From assembly GCF_001949145.1 (NCBI RefSeq), contig NW_019091452.1, positions 975,133 to 1,039,132 on the forward strand: a stretch of DNA of 64,000 nucleotides, in the 5' to 3' direction. This DNA comes from Acanthaster planci (Eukaryota; Echinodermata; Asteroidea; Valvatida; Acanthasteridae). The translations under genes were made by a program, and so were the position numbers. The notes under the pieces are model-generated. The model saw nothing but the letters and a program-made list of their open reading frames with translations, was not told the origin of the DNA and did no database searches. Below are positions 23,405-36,300 of this stretch, one piece after another (within the stretch, counting starts at the first letter, position 1; the number at the start of each line of letters is the position of its first letter).

Positions 23405-24954
23405 TTGTATACAGACAGGATAAAGAAAAAAACCTATTTACATTGTAAAACAAGTAACATGAATGGACAAATGAAACAAATTCTATAGTGTAACTGTAAA
23501 TGAACCAAAATTTGAAATGGCTTAGAAGTTAGAGATTTCATGAGAGACGTTGAACTTCCGTAATATCCCAGAGGCACAAACAAGTAAAAAGGTCACCTGA
23601 TTTAAATCATGTGATTTAAGTCACATGATCACATAAATTTTATCTACATGTACAGGCTTGTGCTCTTTTCCCACCATCAAAGGAGCAGTCTAAATAATTA
23701 CATGTAGGCAAATATGATGGCATAATTCACTAGTTTTTCCTGAATAGAGAAATTCATATAACAGTGCGCCACCAAGAGGTTGCCGAAGAGAGGCCATTTT
23801 CAAGTTTGAGGTTGACAAATGCATGACGCCTCACTGTGATCTACATGTGAACATACGGGAAAACTTTTGATAGAGAAATTCTGTGTATTAAACAGAAAGA
23901 ACAACAAATTAATTAAAATTGCTTCTCAAAAAACTGAGGAATTTTCCTCCCTAACAATAATTGGAGTTCTCCGTGCAGCTGGCGAATAAAATTTGTCTAC
24001 ATTTCCCACAATGCAATGCAAAAAACGGCTTCTCCATGGCTACCTCTTGGTGGCACACTCTACTGTGAATCATACTAAACATGCTTTTTTATGCAAGAAA
24101 TGAGTTCTTAGAGTAGACTGGGTTTGAAATTCCATATTACCTTACCACATGAGTGTCTATGTTGAAATGCAATACGGTCAATGTCAATTTTGAAGAGTTG
24201 GTTTATTGTATGGGTGTGATGTCAATTGGTGGGAAAGAATTTTAGTTGGGCCATTGGCTCTTACATCAAGGAGCCACCCAGTGAACTTGAGCATCTGTAG
24301 GCAAATTAGTTGATAGCTGGGGTCATCTGAGACTTAATTCAAATGCAGGAGGGAGTATTGTTGCAGTCGGTAAGCTTGCTGAGAGGGTGCGCCGACCATA
24401 GGGGATGGGGGCTGCATCTATTCATCAAACAGCTCCTTGGAACTTGACTCCAGCAAGGGTGTGAGAACTCCAGCATAGGGCCCTCTCTCACTGACTCACA
24501 TGGCCTGATGTACGTCCACCATTGTCACAGGCAAGGACTTCAGTGCTGTGCATGGTACTTAGGTATCGGGCAAGCCTTCAAAGCTAAATGATAAATGTAT
24601 GAGAATAACTTGGAGGCAGCATCCAATACTGGATCAGCATGATAACGCCAGTCTTACATGACCGTTTTGCCGTTTGATAAAGAATCCACGGCTCTTTTTC
24701 ATGAAAATAAGCCCGACCAGTTTACAACCGACCGGTATAGTTGCTAATCAATGCTTGCCTACTGCAGTGGTAGCCGATCGTGGGGAAACCGTGCAGTCAA
24801 CGTTTCTTTGATGTCTTTAGATCAGACCTAGGTAGATCGATCCTAACGCTGCTGCTCCATCCACCGGTCGAATAGAAATTGCCTAAAATGAAGGAGTCTG
24901 TGTTTAGGGTAGGGACGTGGTGGGCAGGGTTTAGGCAAGGCACGCCTCTGTTCA
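23399..24954 (-). other. Probable 3'UTR of GID8
   Basis: AT-rich sequence downstream of the GID8 stop on the minus strand. Minus-strand AATAAA signals are at 24207-24202 and 23404-23399. The region has no other gene. Confidence 0.5.
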
Positions 24955-27900
24955 TCATTTGGGTCCTTGGAATTCTCCTTTGGCCAGGTCTTTCATCTTG
25001 GGGAATTTGACCTTCTTGGCATCCAGCTGCTCTTGAGACCACAGGAGGAGTTTGAGGAGGTTGGCCAGCTTGGGCACCGACTCGCGGCTTTCGGCTTCCA
25101 GAATGGCTGAGTTGAGCTCGCTAGCGACCTGGTAGCAGAGTGGAGAGACAGAGTGAGAACTGGAAGCCACCGTAGGGCAATTACAAAACCAGTGCTAAAC
25201 AGTATGTCAACTACATGTGATTCATATTGTGGGTTTGTTTCCAGGTTAAGATCCAACTTTCACTCAAGCATAATTTGCAAACTTTACAATGATATTATAA
25301 TTATTTTTTTAACGCTTTTCATGTCTCAAGCACTACAAAGCCCTGTACAATAAACATGATAAAAACAAATTCACAGATTGTGAAAAATTGGAAATAAAAA
25401 CTGTCATAAAACGAAGGAAAGAAAAGAGAAGGAAAGCGAAGGAAAGTTAAACCTCACAATTAACTGATCAAAAGAAATGCTTTAAAAACGAGTCTTTCAG
25501 TTGGTTTTCAAATCTCCAAAGAATCAGATGCTGGCGGTAGCCTATTCCACAGATGCAGGGGGGCACATGCTGTGGATTATGGATCATCATTGTATTTAGT
25601 TTCACCGAGTGCCTGCTTTAAACAACTACATAAGAGATTGTAAAGCACAGAGTGCACAACTTGATTTAACGCATAGTAGTTGACACAGATGACCTGGAGC
25701 TAGTCCTCTTGTCAATCTTGCAAACAAGGTACGAAGCTTTAAATTCCGCATGCTTATTTACTGTTGGAACCAAGTGAACGGGTAAAGAGCTTGACGTTTC
25801 CGTAGCAAAAAACTGAATATGCAATGCCCATGACGGCCCTTAATCAGAGGATTAAATTCATGGATATGGAGTACGAAACAAAAGTTGGAGATCAAATCCA
25901 GGTCTGGACATCAACTGCAATCTGATCAGAGGAAACTGGATCCACCTTTCGAGGCATAACAATTTTCTAGGGGTAATTTGTAAGTGTGATTTTCCAGCAA
26001 CAGAGGGTTATTCCTTTCGGAAAGGTTGAGTTTGAATCTGCGAAGGTTTTCACGTAATAAAACCTGGTGCTGTTGTCGCGTCCATCGCAAACCCGTTCAA
26101 GTCGTCCAGGTCAATCACACGTCCACCACAAACCATACACTCACAAGTCACACTGCACGTAATTCAAATGAACGGTGACTAAAATGATCCCTTCATCACC
26201 ATTCGTCCTGTTACTTGTTACTGGTCTTATCAAAGGACTGGTGACCAGACTTACAATGGGCTCATGCGTAACACTGAAAAACTGCAAAAATGAGTCTAGG
26301 TACCTGCTTCTTCCAGTCAGGTATCCGGATATCCTGGTACCCATCGCTACCCTAATCCAACATCTACCCACCTTCTGTCTCTGTGATGGATGCAAGAGGT
26401 CGGCAAAGGGTGACGTCTCTGGGTTCTCAAACACCAAGAGGGCTAGTGTCCTCTCCAGTTCAGGCAAGATTTCGGCATTCTCCTCTCCTCGCTCTGCTAA
26501 ATGCGTCTGAGCGTACTCCAGAGCTGACTCCAGCTGACCGTTCCTGATAAGTTCAATCAGGTATTGTTGCTGTGGAACAAGAGCAAGGGGGCGAATTGTG
26601 TTAAGCAAAGACTCTCTTGCTCAGCAAGAACAGGTTTCCAGCTTAAGGAATTTTCATCCATACAATCACTTTTCAAGATAAGCAATCTGTCTCTTGTGAC
26701 ACACGATACAAAGAAATGGACAAAATTACCTGGCAAATTTCTTGTCAAACTCTTCTCAAAATGTGAAATACAACACAAGTGGAGTCAGGTTGGTTTTTGT
26801 CTTTCTTCCTCGACTTGCACACTGCGGCCCTGGTTCGAATCCCGGCCCAGTCCACATGTGGATTGGGTTTTCAGCCCCTACCTGATTCCGTGGGTTTTAC
26901 CCAGAATATTCCTCTGGGGTTTTCCTCCCACCTCTACAACTGTAACTGCTTCTCACTGTCTTGTCTCTACAGGTTTTTCCAGGCTTACATGTACAAGCTA
27001 CAGTGCCTGGGGCACTTTTGAAGAATCCTTGGTTTCATAACCAGAAATATTTAATAATAAAAGCGAAATCCTTAATTTTACCCCTGAACTCATGTTTGCC
27101 CCACCCCCCAAAATACATGTAGTTCACTGTACTCCATCTAACTAATGTACCACACCACTTACGTGAAGGTACATCTTATCCACTTCAATGTGATCTCCCA
27201 TTTGAGGCGCAGGTGCAGTATGTTTAAATGAACACATTCCAAAAAAAGACACACCTGCATCTCTGCATGCCTGTTTCTAACGACGCTGGCAGGGCTTGAA
27301 GTTTTGAAAATTTTATTAACTATCCCCTTTTATCAGCACAGCACACCGTGGCACGAAATTGCCCAAAATATGAAAAAGACAAACCTGTAGGTGGAAATAA
27401 AGATATCTGTCGTTATCCAGGAGCTCTGGGTGGATGTCGTTGACCAGTGCGATGGCTTCCTCTATCCTGCCCTCCTGAATAGCTTCTCGGATCTGTATCC
27501 TCTCGCTCATGGAGTCCAAGCTCGTGGCCGGTTGCGTCCCTGACTCCTGCTGAAACTTCTCTGCTGCATCCTTGAAGCCCTCTGTAAGTGGGAAAAAGGC
27601 GACGCAAATGACTAATGAATATTTCGGTGAACACTGAATCGCATAAATTGGATTTGAACCTCAGAAATTTGAGGTACAAAAGAGTAGCAACTAAGTTGAA
27701 GTTTACCTGAAGGGTGTACTACATTTTTGTTTAACGAAGCAAAACACTTGGGGAAAACCTTTTCAAATTGTGACAACTGGTACCGCACATGCACACGCAC
27801 ATACAGGTGTATAGGCTTACATGTAGTTATCAAACCATACAACTCTCACAAGAGATACATGTACATGTATGTGTATATGTCCACATCACCTCATGATAAA

Positions 27901-28353
27901 CTTGTATGCCTTTGCATACTGTTATACAAGTATTCAACACAAATCTACTGAAAACATCCAAAATGACAGAAGTCAGCAACTGCTTTGAAAAAATCATGAC
28001 CATAGGTAACGACTGGATCAGAGAACACGAGGAGGTCCACTGGTGGGAAGTCAATGCAGGCATGTGCCGGTTTGTGTACGTCCACACAGGACGCACAGCC
28101 TTTGCATGTGCACCCAGCGTGTGCTCGAGCACAGATAAAAAACCTCCCACCCAGCCTGTCTCTTCTGCCTCTACTTGGGGTGGATAAGTAACACATGCAC
28201 ATGTAGTTGCTTGGAACTTGGCCAACACTGACCTGTCACCAGGTAGTCCATGATGAGTTTGTTCATGTCGGACCTTGTGATGTGAAGGCTCTGCAGCTTG
28301 TCAAGCCAAGCTTCCTGTGTGATCTCTAGGGTCTTAGATGAGGCCTGCATCAT
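24955..28353 (-). CDS. GID8: GID8 homolog, CTLH/GID E3 ligase subunit (complete, 4 exons)
   Basis: Exons in transcript order: 28353-28233, 27581-27385, 26569-26372, 25128-24955; 690 nt, 229 codons plus TGA. All introns are GT-AG and the phases fit. The product has a LisH motif ([19 protein letters not shown], residues about 25-60), a CTLH domain ([40 protein letters not shown]) and a C-terminal CRA region ([44 protein letters not shown]). Human GID8/TWA1 is 228 aa, so length and domain order match throughout. GID8 is a scaffold of the CTLH/GID ubiquitin ligase in nucleus and cytoplasm. The start ATG-ATG-CAG also looks like a 3' splice site, so an upstream exon is possible, but the length agrees with a start here. 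Confidence 0.95.
26821..26975 (+). mobile_element. Probable tRNA-derived SINE fragment
   Basis: GGTTCGAATCC at 26832-26842 is a perfect RNA polymerase III B box, flanked by gccctGGTTCGAATCCcggcc as in a tRNA T-arm. No acceptor stem or anticodon arm fits upstream, so this is not a tRNA gene. The following C/T-rich tail (gggttttcctcccacc) resembles SINE bodies. It lies in GID8 intron 2, antisense to the gene. Confidence 0.45.
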
Positions 28354-28794
28354 GAGAAGCGACTTTGAGATAGCTACACCTGTACATTCATTAACTTGGA
28401 TACTGACAGATGAATAATCATTGACAATGGACGACTGGTTGATAGGAAGGAGTCTCACCTTCCATCTCCACACCTTTCCAGTTCCATTAACACCACCAAG
28501 TTTAAAACATAAAAAGGATTATGGATGGTACCAACAATTTCCACATCCGGTCATCACCTACATGTACATGTAAGGCCTGGTGCATAATAAATTCTAGACA
28601 ATGACAGGAAAGTCTAGGTACCGCGTATTTGACTTTTTACCATGAAATTAGTGTTTCTTCGTTACATGTAGATCTACCATACACTTTTTTTGGTAGTTTT
28701 CAAGTCACACTGAGGAAGATATGTTAAAGTAAGTGGTGGCTAGACAGGAAATCTTTCTGCATTATTCAAGGTCTAAATCCAATGTCATTCATCT

Positions 28795-28850
28795 GATGTC
28801 ACAGTGACATCATTAGCATGGAACCAGATGACAATCTGTCACTGTGACAG
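28795..28850. repeat. Pair of short palindromes built on TGTCAC-GTGACA
   Basis: GATGTCACAGTGACATC at 28795-28811 and CTGTCACTGTGACAG at 28836-28850 are each perfect around a single central base. They share the TGTCAC/GTGACA half sites and lie about 450 bp upstream of the GID8 ATG. Confidence 0.8.
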
Positions 28851-28940
28851 TATGCAGAATTTCTACATCATGTACACGTACTGTCCTGGTAAGTTCCAGT
28901 GACAGGCCCTTCCCCTGCGTATTTGTCTATGCCTATTCAT

Positions 28941-29300
28941 GTCAGTGCTTAGCCCCACTAGTGTGGCACGGACTCTCACTCCCGATCCATCCTTAGCCAC
29001 ACATCCGTATGCGCAATTTTGTGTCGGCGTACTGAACATTTTCGGTGCACCCACTTGATTGAATGGATAAAGGCAAAAAGACTGGAAAATACCTGAATAA
29101 CGTGAGTGAAATCATTCAATAAATGGTTTTTAGAAAGCAGAAAGGTCAAGAATCATGTTAGTGTGCAAAAGAAATTGCGCCCACAATGATAAGTGGGTGC
29201 GCCGAAATGTTCAATACACTGACACGAAATTGCGCATACGGATGTGTGGCTAAGGATGGATCGGGAGTGAGAGTCCGTGCCACACTAGTGGGACTAGTCA
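28941..29300. repeat. Large imperfect inverted repeat (about 110-bp arms)
   Basis: Arm 28941-29056 is the reverse complement of 29191-29300 with roughly one difference in ten. The stretch cccactagtgtggcacggac and the following ctcactcccgatccatcct are exact in both arms. The spacer is 134 bp. A transcript through it would fold into a long hairpin. It is most likely a fold-back or MITE-type element upstream of GID8. Confidence 0.9.
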
Positions 29301-30700
29301 GTGCTGTGCTAGAGGAGTATAAAGAATAACTGAGTGACTGCGAGGTCAAGTCATGGGTAAGAAGAGTTCTATAATACGGACATCACGAAGTAAGGGGTCG
29401 TCCACTTTTGTCATTTTCACGAGCGTACAAACCGTACGCTCGGGGAGGGCATGAATTGGTTGCGTACGATTTAGAAACATGTCACAACAGGTCATATCGC
29501 CCAACTATATCCAAATGTTAAAAAAGGCAATCTGCAGGCAGGTAGGGTCCATTTTACTCGGACTATCACTATGTCCGTATATGGAACTCCCGAATTTATA
29601 CCGGAAAGAATGCAGGAGAGGCTCACAGATGTGCCTGTACATTGTTGTCAGATTGTAGACCTACATGTATACAGATCATGTCCTACATGTACATATCGAT
29701 GTACATGTACAAACTACACGTGGGCCTATGCCAATGTCCGGGATTTGGGCAAGAAACGAAAGAGGGTTAGGCCTAACGATATATGACCATGCATAAAATT
29801 TTCAATTTTTTTCTCACGCAACTACGGGTGACTCTGAAATCATTGACTCTGACAGATTCTCAGTGAAAGACTCAAAAATATCAACTAACCATACTGGCGA
29901 AAAATGCGCTGAAGAAATTGAAGAAAGCCACAATTCTGCCTGGTTTGAGAGCGACAGAAGCTCTCGCCGTATCAGCTGTGTAGGCACGTATAAAAACAAA
30001 GAGATTGCCCTCGGTACATAGTCTAGCATGCATAAGCATACAAGGGTGCATAAAAACGGGTGAGGCGGGAACCACGCAGGTCAGCGACAACGGAAGGGGG
30101 CGCTCTACAATATTTGGCCTCCAACTTCAGGTTTTCGCGAAGTTCGAGAGCTTTGTCGCTCATAATCGGAACCTCTTGTAAGCTATAAAATGTTAAAGAT
30201 AGTTCTATAATACTTTTCGTCTGTATTTCGATGGCATTCAGTTCCATACGCTTGTCACACCTTTAAAATATCACCAGTTTGGCAATAGTCTGCAGAGGGT
30301 GTCTTAATTGCTGTCAAATATAGTACTGCGCAAATGACAGAAAGATTTATATATAGGGTGCATCCCCATAAGTAAATTCCCATAGACACCAGTGATAAAT
30401 CCCTATACTACAAAATTATTTTTAAAAATTTAACACCCACAACTCTCACAGGTGCTCTTTCATTTTCCCCTTCCATTTTGATCGGGTTGACCATTGATTT
30501 TTTGAGAAATTCTCACTAAAAGTAGGCCACCCTTAAAGCGAAGGAAATTTCCATGCCAAGTATGCCAATCAAGGAAAGTGGCCATTTTGAAATCTCTCTG
30601 CAAAACGGCTCAATATGGCAACTTTTGGACCCGGTTGCACCCAAATAGCTCAGATTTGGAAGCCCAAAGTCCAGGCCAGAGGTTCAGTGAGCATGATAGT

Positions 30701-30752
30701 TTTTGTTTGTTTGTTGTGCTTTGTTTGTTTGTTTGTTTGTTTGTTTGTTTTT
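30701..30752 (+). repeat. (GTTT)n microsatellite
   Basis: An almost uninterrupted run of GTTT units. Confidence 0.95.
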
Positions 30753-32563
30753 CAATTCCCCAATTCCATCTCATGATGACTCTCTGATAGAATATGTTCA
30801 GTAGTATTAATGAACTCAGCGGAGGCGGACATAATTGTTTCCGGCCTACCTATTTACAGGAGTGCACTCATGCATAGGGCTTGTGGACAATGAATTCGGG
30901 CACATGCGACCTTAATTCACTTTAACAAATATCTATCGCGTCCCTTACAATGTTTTGGGAATGGTCTGAAGTAGAATATTTTTATCATGTAAACATTGAC
31001 TTCCTAAAATACATTTTGCGGGCAAGCCACATCTTACGGATTTGTTTGCATTGGAATTTTAAATTTCTAAAAAATAACCGTCCAACTATTTTAACCCGTG
31101 AAAGAATCCCCATTCTCCTTCCCCTCTCGGGCCCCCCCCCGTAAAAGGAAGGAAGTAGACTGGACGTTTCTATAAATTGCTGTGCTTTCAATGTTTTCTC
31201 CTTTTTTCTGGGTTTTAAAGACATAATGTCAAGAGAAGGGCAACTTAACCCCGCCCCTCCCAGTTGTATAAACTACTGCCACTTTATTGTGACTGCAGGC
31301 CTAAGGCAAAGAAAGATTTCATGTGTTTCAAAAGATCTTCCTTCTTCATTTGGCCCTGATGCCTGTATGTAGTTCTGATATGCCATGATTTCTTCTAAAA
31401 GGCGTTGCCTGTGAATTAATTAAAAACAGACGTTGTGTGTGAAATGAGGTTCGTTTTTCTGCTAAAGGTTTTCTTGAGATCGTTCCCACCCCCCAAAAAA
31501 ATATCTCAGAAAGCAGCTATTTACTCAAAAACGAAACATTGTGTGCCATTAACCTAACTTAGAAAATCGAAAGTTACCCAGGGTATGTTCTTATATCACA
31601 AACCACCAGCAATTCAAAATTCACTGAGTCCATGGGCTTTCGGAAATTTCAGTCCCACCCCCAGAGTCGATCGCCGCCACCGATGTTTTAAACTGTTGGT
31701 ACGTCTGAAAAGGGAAATAAAGTCTAAAAAACATCGAGACGTACAATTCACCTTAATATGCATTTCAATGTGGAAATAAAGTTTGATTTAACTCTAAAAG
31801 ATTGATAGAAGTGTTTTCGGAGAATGGAATACAGCATGCAAACTTTCAGCGTGCCACACACCAGCACATTCGGACACACCAGCAGTGTTGTGAGTCAATC
31901 GGCCTCATGTCCTTTGGATCATCCTAGTGCAAGAGGGCGTTCAGTGTGCATTGTACCAAATCGTTGTATTTCTGCGCGCGAGCTCATTAATATTTTGTGA
32001 TCCCACGGGATTTTTACAACAAGACATGCCAAATCAAGAGGGACAATGGAAATATTTCTAAAAGTCCCAAATTTGGGACTGATAGTTTCCAGTTTGAGGT
32101 GTTTCTTTCACAAAAAGCCCCAAATTGCGGGCCTATTTTGGATAGAGGTGGGCGGCTACATTTAGAGCTTCAGTACTATTGGGGGGGGGGGGTATCTTCG
32201 GGGAAAGGCGAATATAAAAACATGTCGTGCCTAGAAAAGTGATCCTCTGGCCGTAATCTTGAATTTCTAGTGAAAAAACGGAGGCCAACCTTTTCCCGAG
32301 AGTCACCAGGTGGCGCTATTGAGGTCTGATATTGCAACAGGACTGTTTTCTATGGACGCGTATTTGGTGCAGTGCAACCTTCAGCGTATCGCATTTACCG
32401 CGCGCGCGAGAAATACTCGTTGCGCGTCAACATCGCAAGTTCTTTCCATTCTAGATTTTTTCCTCTACCTACTGCATAAGCGTATGAATCTTTTCGGACG
32501 AGCTCTTATCCACAAGTTAAACAACGGTTGGCTTATTTAGTATGTGGAAGATGTGACCCAATA

Positions 32564-32630
32564 ATGGTCAAGATAAGCCTACATCCTGGTGCATGTTTCA
32601 TCTCCATTGTTATCTCGATCCTCACACAAG
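32564..32630 (+). CDS. Receptor exon 1: start and signal peptide
   Basis: ATG with good context (A at -3, G at +4) opens MVKISLHPGACFISIVISIL, a short basic start followed by a hydrophobic core, ending TQ before a GT donor at 32631. It ends in phase 1, matching the next exon at 33618. An in-frame TTG upstream (32528) is less likely. Confidence 0.75.
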
Positions 32631-33267
32631 GTACAGTAAACTCCTTATTTCCTCCAGGAAAAGTAGCCTATTGTAGCCTGTTTACGAAAGCTATTGGGTC
32701 GGTAAGTGCGGTGCAGCTGGTTTTTATGTCAACTGATCAGCAATCTGCTTGCCCTGAAGAAGGTACTCAGCTACCGAAAGCTTGTCAATCACATAATTAT
32801 TGCAGAACACTGATTTGATATTATATTCTTGTCTATGTTCAGCGATTCAGTCGTTTTCAAATTCCAGATTTCGAAAATTGTACTGGGGCTCATTAAACTT
32901 ATCCCAAACATCAGTGAAACATGGGAGCATTAATCCACTTTTTGTGAAGGAGATACTTCTTAATTAAATACTTTCATAATTAAAGGTTTAAGTTTGGAAC
33001 GTGCAGGATCGCTGCAAGTACCCGCCCATAGTATTCCTAGTTCTGGATCAAGTTCAGAGAACATTGGTGGACATTCAGCGTTCTCGTGTCGCTCACTCGG
33101 AAGAGTTGACCTGAGTTATAATCCAAATATTCCTCGATAAGATAGACCTGGAGAAATTGCAGCTAGCATACACAAAGTAGGAACCCAGCCCCGAACTCAG
33201 GGCTATACGCGTAATCAGTGGCCTATGGGGGGGGGGCAGGGGCAACTTACACCCCTGTCGGAGTTTA

Positions 33268-33314
<47 letters not shown>

Positions 33315-36300
33315 TACTTCATAGGTGAGTGGGAAAGAAAGTAACCGGTATATTTAAGCCTATTTATCAAAACAATTTGAGCACCAAAATCCTCAGAAAA
33401 CAACACCACGAAATAAAAGCAAGGGTGTCGAGACAAGAAGTAGGCCTAAGGCTTTTGATATTTTTCTCCCCCAACATCATGTTGAATGCACCCGAAGCCA
33501 CATCCACCTTTGACTTTGCCTCCCCCAGACACCACAAGCTGATAGATACGCCTGTAATTTATTTCTGTGATAAGGTCAATTTTCACACGAGCATTGTGTG
33601 CGTTGTGACATTCACAGGGCTGGCTCTCGACCTGCGGCACCCCAGGGTTAAGACGAGTCAGAGTTCTACTGCAGGGCGATTTTCCCATGCAGGATCGGCA
33701 GTGGATCAACGCCTCAATACCATATCACACACAGGTCAGTTACTATGAAATGTAATGAGGCAAAGCAAGTTTCGTTCTGGTAGTTTTTGTTTCATTTCCC
33801 TCCTCTTTTTCTGCCCCCCCCCTTTTTGCGGAGTGAGTGTTAATTACATGGCCTTCCTTCACTCAACAAACCCTAATCCCCTCAATCTCTCTCTTGTTTG
33901 AAATGATAATTTATTTCAGAGAAATACGTTGCTTTTACTTCTTTTATCATGAAGCATTTAAAACGAAAAGCGTACAAGTCTCCCAAAATGGCAGAATCTT
34001 TAGATTTACCATATTTAAAAGATCATAATGATCTTGAAGTCTCGGGCATAGCACGTGTGCGTATGTGGGCGTATGTACACCTACTTCTCACATACATCAA
34101 GGATTCAACTCTGGTTGTTTGACGCGTGCATGTTTTCCCACGGCACCTCAAAGATTCTCTTCTCGATGCACCTCAAATCCCGGAATACTTCCTGCCTGCA
34201 CTCTGATGTTCAGTGAACAATGAAGCACTTTCTTGACAAGCGCAAAGAGAAATCCTCATTGACCCACGCCCCGCTCCGACCGGCTCCTAGTTGGTTCCTG
34301 ACTCAACAATTCCACCTTCAACGGCAAGCAACTTGCCTGCAGATGAAGGGGGTAGCCATGGTTACCCGCACGGGACCAATATGCCTGATTATTGGTCGGC
34401 TTCGTGTAAGAAAAAAAAATGCTTCATGCTGAGTTCCCAAGCCAACCCACTTAATAAAAGCGCTACATCGATAACATTACTGGAATTCCCACCGATAGGC
34501 CTACCAGAGAAGAAATATGACCAAGTTTGTTGACTGCGAACGATTTTCCACCCCGCACTGCCGTTCACGGCAGAGATCTATACCAGGCAAGATATGGGAC
34601 GAAGGGGTACCCCCCTTACCTGTCCAATCCCTGTTCACACTCTGGACTATTGTAACCTAACACATCCCCCTAAAAGTATGCAAAGAGATTCCGATCAAAC
34701 AATGACCAACACAAAGGCGGGGGTTCTCTCCGTCTCATATTTTGCTTCAAATGTACAGATCAGCGGCATATCGATCACCTTTCTCGGCATCACTTTACCC
34801 GTTAACTTCGGCCGCTTATCCATCCACTACATACATGTGTAAGCCCACTGAGAATATTTTCAATATGACTCATCACACCCACCAACACGCGAAAGCTCTG
34901 AATTTTTCCCAGTTCGTCCGATCGTGATGTGTAAACAGCGACGACGACGACTTCGNATCAGCATTATTTATGGGGCTAACAAGTAATGTTACTGTTTAAA
35001 AGACTTCTGTGAGCCAACCTGCAAATAAAGTCATGTCTAATTTGGAGTATACAGTAGATTTAATTATAGGTATACCCGCCCTCAAAATGATGTTGAATCA
35101 GTTCGTCTCTTATGAAAACTATTGGGAATCAAACATTGTAAATAATCTATTATTTACATTCCGTTCTGTGGGATATCGTGCAGGGACAGACAGAAATATC
35201 ACATAGGCTATAAACCTAAAGTCTGGCTGTTAACGAGTAATGTTACGTCTAGAGTAACTAAGTTATCAAGAAAAACAATCTACCCTAACAAAAGTCTATT
35301 TTGTTGATTTATTTATGTAACTAAAACGGTATTATTTCATATACACGTTACTTAGCCGATGTCAGGATATTTTTTCTTCTTTCAATTGAAGTTTGGCGCA
35401 ACTGCAAAAACGAATACATGTACATCTTCTAGTTCTATTGCTAAAATGAGAGTCAGGCATGGTGGATCGACTATCGAACAAGGACATGTACATGTGAAAC
35501 GATCAAGGGTCAAAGTTAAAAATACCACTGCGCAAATGTGACCAAAAAAAAACCACGGGCGACGCACGACGGGCGACACACAACGGGCGACACACGACGG
35601 GCGACGCACGACGGGCGACGGGCGACGCACGACGGGCGACGCACGACGGGCTACGCACGACGGACGACGCACGACGCACGACGGCAGGTATGGAATTCCA
35701 TACATCCGCAACACCTACACTCCCCGGCAAAACTGAGCTTTGCCACCGTCCTCGCTGCCCACGTGCAAATAGTCGACCATAATATTTCCTGTTGTTGGCC
35801 CCTGAGGCAGGTTTCATATTCGGCGGGGTTGTTACACCTGCACTGCCTCCAATTTCGTGAATATGCAACTCTATGCCGACAATGCAAAGCACCACTACAT
35901 CGGTGGCACTACACAGACATTGGTTGACCGCTTTGTGGAACACCTCCGCACAGTGAAGAAAATAAAAAGCCCCGAAACCGCACTTGAACAGCACTTCAAG
36001 ACCCAATTCCACTCCATGGATGACACGCGAGTCCGCGTCTTATTAACCACGCAGACTGACACAAGGCGGACAAAGTGAGAGCGGCGTATAATTTTCCACC
36101 TGCCAACAACTGTTGTATCGCAATGCTTACCACCATCAGCGGGGGCCACTCCAAAATGACCAATGATAGCTTTTCCACACTCACTGGATTCGTCTTTATT
36201 ACTGAACGTTATCCCGTACAAATAGATCTCAGGAATGTGGCTTCCATGGTTGATTATCTGATGAGTATGCCTTCTGATTGTTCACACAGCTTACAAAACT

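Larger units (their letters stand above)
28354..32563. other. Divergent intergenic region between GID8 and the FTP-Tie receptor
   Basis: Both genes point away from this 4.2-kb region, so both promoters should lie in it. Apart from the inverted repeat at 28941-29300, a GTTT microsatellite at 30701-30752 and CpG-rich segments (about 30060-30130 and 32385-32420), no gene was recognised. ORFs at 30023-30247 (-) and 29571-29786 (+) have no family features. Confidence 0.6.

Noticed and set aside
26832-26842. Possible tRNA gene
   Set aside because: Only a T-arm-like B box is present. No acceptor stem, D-arm or anticodon arm can be drawn around it.
30023-30247. Minus-strand ORF upstream of GID8
   Set aside because: No family similarity and no convincing splice link to GID8 exon 1. 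At most it overlaps a 5'UTR exon.
35382-36012. Arg/Val-rich ORFs on both strands
   Set aside because: They are translations of the CGAC-rich minisatellite, which is open in several frames.
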